Shown one piece after another: positions 58,931 to 64,000 of a stretch of DNA of 64,000 bases. Under the pieces are notes generated by a model. The model had not been told where the DNA came from, made no database searches, and saw only the letters and a program-made list of their open reading frames with translations. Numbering within the stretch: position 1 is the stretch's first letter; every line of letters starts with the position of its first letter. The position numbers and the translations under genes were made by a program. Source of the DNA: Ornithodoros turicata (lineage: Eukaryota > Arthropoda > Arachnida > Ixodida > Argasidae); assembly GCF_037126465.1 (NCBI RefSeq), contig NC_088201.1:83976273-84040272 (forward strand). The letters are read 5' to 3'.

Positions 58931-61177
58931 CAAATTGGATGCGACAAATATGAATATGATCAAAAGCATGCATCCGGTACAGACATCTTTGTCATTCGCA
59001 ATGGTCATTCGCAACTGTCGTAACTGTGTTCCAAAACATTACCCATCTGTTTACATTGACCTGTCACGTTAACATATAAATAGGGTTCCGCTTTTTCCGC
59101 CATTTTCGCTTTTAATCGAGAAACATACGCCGGGTAAATTTTTCCTTGGTCGGTTTTAATCGAAAAACATCGAATACAGAGGAACATTCCATGAACCATG
59201 ACAGATAAATTGCTGCACATGCCGAGCTAAAAATTCCAACATGCCAGGCAGGCTTTCCTTTACTATTCGCCTTTCTTGGTATTTGCTGTGGTTGGACAAC
59301 TTGCGACCACACTGAGTGTTCCAGCGTAAATCCTTTTGTCCCGGATCGGGTGCGCTGGTCAGAATCTCATTCTTCTGCCGTTGTAGGTGCCCCACCGCGC
59401 TTGTGAACCTTTTAGGGACCTGACGTCAAGTAGAATATAGGTCACCGGCGTTTTAGTTGTTTAGTGGAGAGGTTACGGCAGTATATACGCCTCCACTTTC
59501 CACGTACGGCGGTCCCGTCTTTCCGCGGCACCCGAGATGGGAAGGAAAACGAAGAGGGCCTCGAACTATGTTTGGAAAATCAAGATTTTTAACGCTCAGG
59601 CAAGGAAGATGTTGTCATATGCTAGTACTGTTGTGCGACAGTTAATGTGGGCTGTGGAAGAGGTGCGGCGCGCATTATGTGCAATTTTTGCCCTATCTAC
59701 TGATTTCGGCATTTTTTCTTCATCGTCCCTTTAAAGTGTGACCATTTGAACTCCGTACAAGTACACTATAGTGCCCAGACTTTACTTTAGCTGTGAGGGT
59801 TATGACACGAATGAAATGACTGCAAAGTCGCGAGAAAAAATCACCTCACGAAGAATGCGTCATCTTACCCCGCTCTTCATCTGTGGACTGGTTGACCGTA
59901 GGAAGCACCGGCACGTGCTTTCATCTTCACTCAAAGTTGCTTCCCACATATATTTTTTTAACTGAAATCACACGATGTCATCGGCGGACGTTGGTCGATT
60001 TAAACCATGGAGTAAAATAAGACTGGAGATGAAACTGCTCGGAGCAGCCAGCGCGAGAGCATGGCCTGATAGTTGTCGGGCGAGAGAGGGTGAAAGTGGC
60101 ATGAGCCATCTCTTGCATACTGTCGGAGGTTACGATCAAGTGAGCTGGAAAGCTTGCGCCACGTAACGCAGAGAAATGCACCAGCTGTACATCCGTGTGT
60201 CCATCGTCCGCTCAAATGTGCACATGCAGGGAGAGCCACCTGTACTACGAGGTCTGCTCTGAACCGTCCATGGAACCCACCATGAAAGCTGATGATACAG
60301 CTGAGAAATTTAACTGGGAAAGGAGACACGAACTTCAGTTCATTACACTGTCATCCTGCTGTCAATAAAATGATATTGCCACGTATCATCTTTGAAGCGA
60401 CCACATGGAACAGGAACAAGAGGCAACGAGGCGTCGAACGACGGGGACCCGCGATACGTCGCGCTACATGGCAAGCGATCCTTCTGGAAGCATATGCTCT
60501 TTGGTTCGCATCAATCTCAACGACGGGCCAGCGGCCTTGGAGAAGCTTCGGTATTTCCTTCTCTCCACCGACGCGTGTTTTCTACAATGTTCACCGCTGT
60601 GTATAAAAGCTTGTGAGCTCCCAGTTGGAGCATTATTATTCAACTTAGTTCTGTTTAAGAGCTATCGCTCTTGTGTTAACTAGCTAAGCAGCTGAATAAA
60701 GTGTTCGCCGTCTCGCTCGTCTGCTTTCATCCGTGACAATATTGATGGAAGAAGGGAAAAGAGATAGGACTGATATCTGCGTTCTCGCAACGTGCATCAT
60801 TCTCATTAGGAAAATTAAGTGCGAGACATAGTTATGGCCTGCATTAATTGCATACACTCTCTCTGCATACCTTTTTTCCAAAACATAGTACAGTAGTGCC
60901 AAAATTACGTTTTGGGGAAAAAAAAGGTATGCAGAGTGTGTTACATGTATTAATAGTTGGTACATTGTAAGTACCACAATGTGTTGTTGACATGATGAGA
61001 ACATTCATTTCCTGTTTGCATATGCACTGATACTGCATTCTCGGGGTTGTGAGTTGCAAAAAGTAGAAAAGAACATGAGTTGTAGGTGCACAGGAACTGA
61101 GTCAAGAGCTTATGCTTCTGAATCGTTTGGCGAACTGGTAGCCGCATCATATTCTTTTCGGTTCCAGTTCGCTAAGG
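58931..61177. other. Unassigned; possible unrecognised minus-strand exon near 59156-59370
   Basis: A minus-strand stretch (KDLRWNTQCGRKLSNHSKYQ onward) is open and protein-like but not recognised. 59537-59734 on plus contains a short basic frame (MGRKTKRASNYVWKIKIF) of unknown status. The remainder shows no gene. Confidence 0.25.
60855..60940. repeat. Hairpin with ~30-bp arms
   Basis: CACTCTCTCTGCATACCTTT and the run to CCAAAAC pair with GTTTTGGGGAAAAAAAAGGT onward to TGCAGAGTGTG, with about 24 bases of loop and a few mismatches in the A/T run. It could be a short foldback element. Confidence 0.7.
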
Positions 61178-61456
61178 TGTAACGCTCACCGGATGAATTT
61201 ATTGACGTCCGGGATACATTATTATATGATAAACGCCTGTAAACTGTTTAAACACAGAAAAAGCCTCGAACACCGTCACACACGCGTTACACGTCATGCC
61301 GCCATCTTACATTCTCTCCCTCTTCCTCCAGTCTCTTCCTCATGTATTTCTCTCCGCCGCCTCGCTGGCGCCCCATCGTTCTGTGCAGGCAAAGCGCCCG
61401 TACAGGCGCCCACCCCTAAGCGGTGACTGCTCGGATAAACTGCTACTTTCGCTACA
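61178..61456 (-). repeat. Candidate 3' LTR of gypsy 2
   Basis: On the minus strand a purine-rich TTTGGGGTGGGCGAA precedes TGTAGCGAAAGTAGC. The segment includes AATAAATTC near its end and finishes GAGCGTTACA, giving TG...CA termini over 279 bases. The matching 5' LTR is outside the window, so the ends are unproven. Confidence 0.5.
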
Positions 61457-61582
61457 TTCGCCCACCCCAAAGCGGGACACGGTTCCGAAAGCGTTCCGTG
61501 GTCCGCCAAATAAACACAACCACACACTCAAAAGTTGCTCAGCAATCACACCTGGGCACACTTGTCAGCGCGACATGAAGAA

Positions 61583-64000
61583 CTACAAGGAATGTCCAAC
61601 TTCCTCTTCAACCTCTGCTGTTCGCAGCGTTGCGCGTTTCAGTCGGCTGATATGTTGAACTGACTGCTTGCCGTCACGTTCAGCCACTTCATAGAGGTTG
61701 TGTCCACGTTGTTCAATGACCTGGGCAGGTCCTCTCCACCTTGGTGCAAACTTTCCAACAATGCCCTCTCTAGCATCTGACAGAGTCATCGTCTGTATCC
61801 AGACTAATTCCCCAGGTTCGTATGTTACCTCCTGTCGTGACTTGTCATAGTTCTTCTTTTGGCGAGTACTTGCTTGGTTCTGATTTTCACTCGCCCTTTT
61901 CCAAAGGAGTCGGAAGTGCTGAAGTTGTTCCTCAACAGCTGGCACCTCTGAAGTATCTTCACTTTGTAACCGTGAGGCCAAGGGCGTTCTGACGCGCCGT
62001 CCGTACTGAAGTTCCATGGCTGTATACCCAACTGACTCGTTCAGCGAGGTGTTGATAGCGTAACAGAGTGCCGGCAACTTCGTGTCCCAGTCTTTGTGCT
62101 TTTCTTCTAGGTACGCCATCAAATATGACTTCACGTTGCGGTTTGCTCGCTCCACGGGATTGCAGTGTGGGCTGTATGCAGGGGAATGCTGAAGCTCTAT
62201 TCCCCATAGCTCTAGGAGCTCTCCAAATTTCTTTGCCCGAAACTGTGGGCCGTTGTCTGTGATAATGATCCTTGGAGCCCCTATCTCGTAGAAAAGATAA
62301 CTTAGTCGCTCCACAACCTTTTCCACGGTAGCTTCCGACAATGCGGTAGCCCACAAAAACTTCGTGAAAGTGTCCTGAATCGTGAGAATCCATCTTTTTC
62401 TTCCCGCTGTCAACGGGTATGGTCCCATGAGGTCCACACTTAGTCGATAGTTCGGCCCATGAGGTTCTCGGATAGCCATTACACCAGCAGGCTTGGTGTT
62501 TGTTGCTTTTGTTGTTTGGCATATTACACAGGATGCCACATAATCTCTCACCATGCCCCGCAATCCAGGCCAGGTGAACTCTTCGGATACCCGGTGGTAC
62601 GTGCGTTTGACACCGCTGTGTCCCGCGGCTTCAGCATCATGGCATTCGCGTAGGACTTCGCGTATTCGTACTTCTGGGACCATCAGGCGCATATGGCTAC
62701 CACCATCGTTTTCTATCGACTGATACCAGAGGGTCCCGAGCCTCTGACATTGTTCAGAATGTTGCTGGCGGTATTCCGCGATCCAAGGGCTATTTTCCTG
62801 ATCCAAAGCCCATTCGGCACTGACATCAAGGGAGCTCACTCTTAGGATGGCTTCGTTGGAGCTTTCCAGTTCCGAGTCCCACTCGCTACGGTTCTCTTCA
62901 CCGTTGTCAACCAAAGGTGAGACTAGGTCACCTGTAGGGTGGCGTGACAAAGCGTCCGCACAGCAGTTGTCACTTCCCCTGATTTTCTCCATTGTGTAGT
63001 CGTACTCCTGTAAGGTGAGTGTCCACCGGGCCAGGCGTGCCGATTTGCATTTGTTGTCCTGTAGCCAAACTAATGCACTACAGTCCGTACGGACGGTAAA
63101 CTGCCGTCCAAGCAGATATTGCCGGAACTTGTCCACGGCACTCACAACCGCAAGGCACTCTCTTTCCATGACTGTGTACCTCTGTTGTGCCTCCGTCAGA
63201 GTGGCGCTCATAAACTCCAGTGGGTGTTCGAACCCAGTGTCATCGGTCTGCAATAAAACAGCCCCAACTCCTACAGCGCTTGCGTCAGTAGCCAAAATGA
63301 ATGGTTTGCTGAAATCAGGCAACCTTAGTGCAGGAGCACGAGCCATCTCCTCTTTCAGCTTAGTGAATGCGTCCTCCATTTCTTCACTCCATTCCCATTT
63401 TTTCTTGCGTGAAGTTGCCCTCGCAAGAGGCTCTGCTATTGACGACGCGTGTTCGAGGTGTTGGCGATTCCAGTTTACCATTCCAAGGAATCTTCTCAGT
63501 TCCCGCTTGTTACGTGGCCGTGGATATTCCTGTATAGCCGCACATTTTGCCGGATCGATCTCCACACCTTTTGCTGATATGACGCGCCCTAGGAACTTTA
63601 GTTCGTCACGGAAGAACTGACACTTTTCCAGGTTGCAAGTAAGGCCGCTTTGCTCCAGTCGTTCCAGCACTTCGGTGAGCCTTTGCTCTAGTTCTTCTCT
63701 TCCGCTTGCAAAGATGATGATATCATCCAAATACACCCAGCATGTGCGCCCAACTAGTCCCGTCAGAATTCTTTCCATTATGCCCTGAAATACACCGGGA
63801 GCGGACTTCAACCCAAAGGGCATCCTTGTGAACTCGTAAAGGCCGTTCGGGCCCTGGAATGCCGTGTATGGAATGCTTTCCTCGCTCATTGGCACTTGCC
63901 AATAGCCGTGCCGTAGATCCAGGGTTGTGTACACTGTGGAACCCGCAAAGCTCCTCAATATCTCCCGCATATCGCGCAACGGTGCGGCATTTCCGAGTTC
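61583..64000 (-). CDS. pol: Ty3/gypsy pol: reverse transcriptase, RNase H, integrase (partial)
   Basis: The frame is open from the window edge to the stop at 61583, over 800 codons with no break. Counting from 63979, RT has the catalytic WVYLDDIIIF at about residues 82-91, with FTRMPFGLKSAPGVFQ before it. RNase H follows (LATDASAVGVGAVLLQ at about 229, then YLLGRQFTVRTD). Integrase has an HHCC zinc segment (HSGVKRTYHRV ... CVICQTT) and the DDE core: VDLMGPYPL, TDNGPQFRAK and NPVERANRN. A C-terminal SH3-like region (GPAQVIEQRGHNLYEV) ends it. The product copies the element RNA into DNA and integrates it. The intact frame implies recent insertion and possible activity, if the part beyond the edge is also intact. 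Confidence 0.9.
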   Translation of the reverse strand, partial: ELGNAAPLRDMREILRSFAGSTVYTTLDLRHGYWQVPMSEESIPYTAFQGPNGLYEFTRMPFGLKSAPGVFQGIMERILTGLVGRTCWVYLDDIIIFASGREELEQRLTEVLERLEQSGLTCNLEKCQFFRDELKFLGRVISAKGVEIDPAKCAAIQEYPRPRNKRELRRFLGMVNWNRQHLEHASSIAEPLARATSRKKKWEWSEEMEDAFTKLKEEMARAPALRLPDFSKPFILATDASAVGVGAVLLQTDDTGFEHPLEFMSATLTEAQQRYTVMERECLAVVSAVDKFRQYLLGRQFTVRTDCSALVWLQDNKCKSARLARWTLTLQEYDYTMEKIRGSDNCCADALSRHPTGDLVSPLVDNGEENRSEWDSELESSNEAILRVSSLDVSAEWALDQENSPWIAEYRQQHSEQCQRLGTLWYQSIENDGGSHMRLMVPEVRIREVLRECHDAEAAGHSGVKRTYHRVSEEFTWPGLRGMVRDYVASCVICQTTKATNTKPAGVMAIREPHGPNYRLSVDLMGPYPLTAGRKRWILTIQDTFTKFLWATALSEATVEKVVERLSYLFYEIGAPRIIITDNGPQFRAKKFGELLELWGIELQHSPAYSPHCNPVERANRNVKSYLMAYLEEKHKDWDTKLPALCYAINTSLNESVGYTAMELQYGRRVRTPLASRLQSEDTSEVPAVEEQLQHFRLLWKRASENQNQASTRQKKNYDKSRQEVTYEPGELVWIQTMTLSDAREGIVGKFAPRWRGPAQVIEQRGHNLYEVAERDGKQSVQHISRLKRATLRTAEVEEEVGHSL

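Larger units (their letters stand above)
61178..64000 (-). mobile_element. Ty3/gypsy retrotransposon 2, cut by window edge
   Basis: Contains the pol C-terminal part (64000-61583) and a candidate 3' LTR (61456-61178). The upstream gag, protease and 5' LTR would lie beyond the window. Confidence 0.75.

Overview
This is a eukaryotic, metazoan window. Genes are split by GT-AG introns, and no operons or bacterial features are visible. Almost everything readable is transposon-derived: THAP, DDE, YqaJ, CACTA-type, PIF/Harbinger, hAT, Ty3/gypsy, LINE and tRNA-SINE sequence. The mix, and a BEN-domain protein of a type I associate with ticks, suggest an arachnid, most likely a tick. That assignment is inference; no species marker is present.

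Layout. 1-2950: mostly unassigned. 2955-8030: a complete ISL2EU-type DNA transposon with terminal inverted repeats and flanking AT dinucleotides. It carries two convergent genes, a SWIM/YqaJ exonuclease (+) and a THAP-DDE transposase (-), each broken by exactly one in-frame stop. 8031-9300: short repeats and a strong hairpin. About 9300-14160: a second, more decayed element with the same gene pair in mirror orientation. 14326-20976: a many-exon gene resembling the SAMD3-like family, with a tandem duplication of about 840 bp that copies one exon. 21090-22675: a 67-bp minisatellite, GGTATA-type repeats, then an uninterrupted YqaJ-type exonuclease reading frame. 22766-23524: a short hAT-like element with an 8-bp target duplication. 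23533-29030: gene-poor, with a gypsy fragment, a tRNA-derived SINE with a 12-bp duplication, tandem repeats and a mariner-like MITE. 29034-30883: a BEN-domain gene (-), the best candidate for a host gene. 32480-37205: a broken CACTA/tnp2-type transposase gene (+).

38344-42781: a Ty3/gypsy retrotransposon (-) with one frameshift and one stop. 43222-43460: a foldback repeat. 44536-46947: a PIF/Harbinger element with 49-bp terminal repeats, TAA target duplication, a Myb/SANT-like reading frame (+) and a transposase fragment (-). 49507-49580: a tRNA-derived SINE head. 50323-53962: a decayed CR1/L2/Jockey-like LINE (-) interrupted by a 153-bp foldback MITE. 55281-55332: a near-perfect 52-bp palindrome. 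55800-58930: a second CACTA/tnp2-type pseudogene (-). 61178-64000: a second Ty3/gypsy element (-), open across nearly 800 codons and cut by the window edge.

The genes do not form a pathway. The recurring theme is paired-gene DNA transposons: two ISL2EU elements (nuclease plus transposase) and one Harbinger element (Myb-like protein plus transposase), each with its genes facing one another. The stand-alone YqaJ frame at 21566-22675 is the most intact nuclease in the window and has no visible transposase partner.
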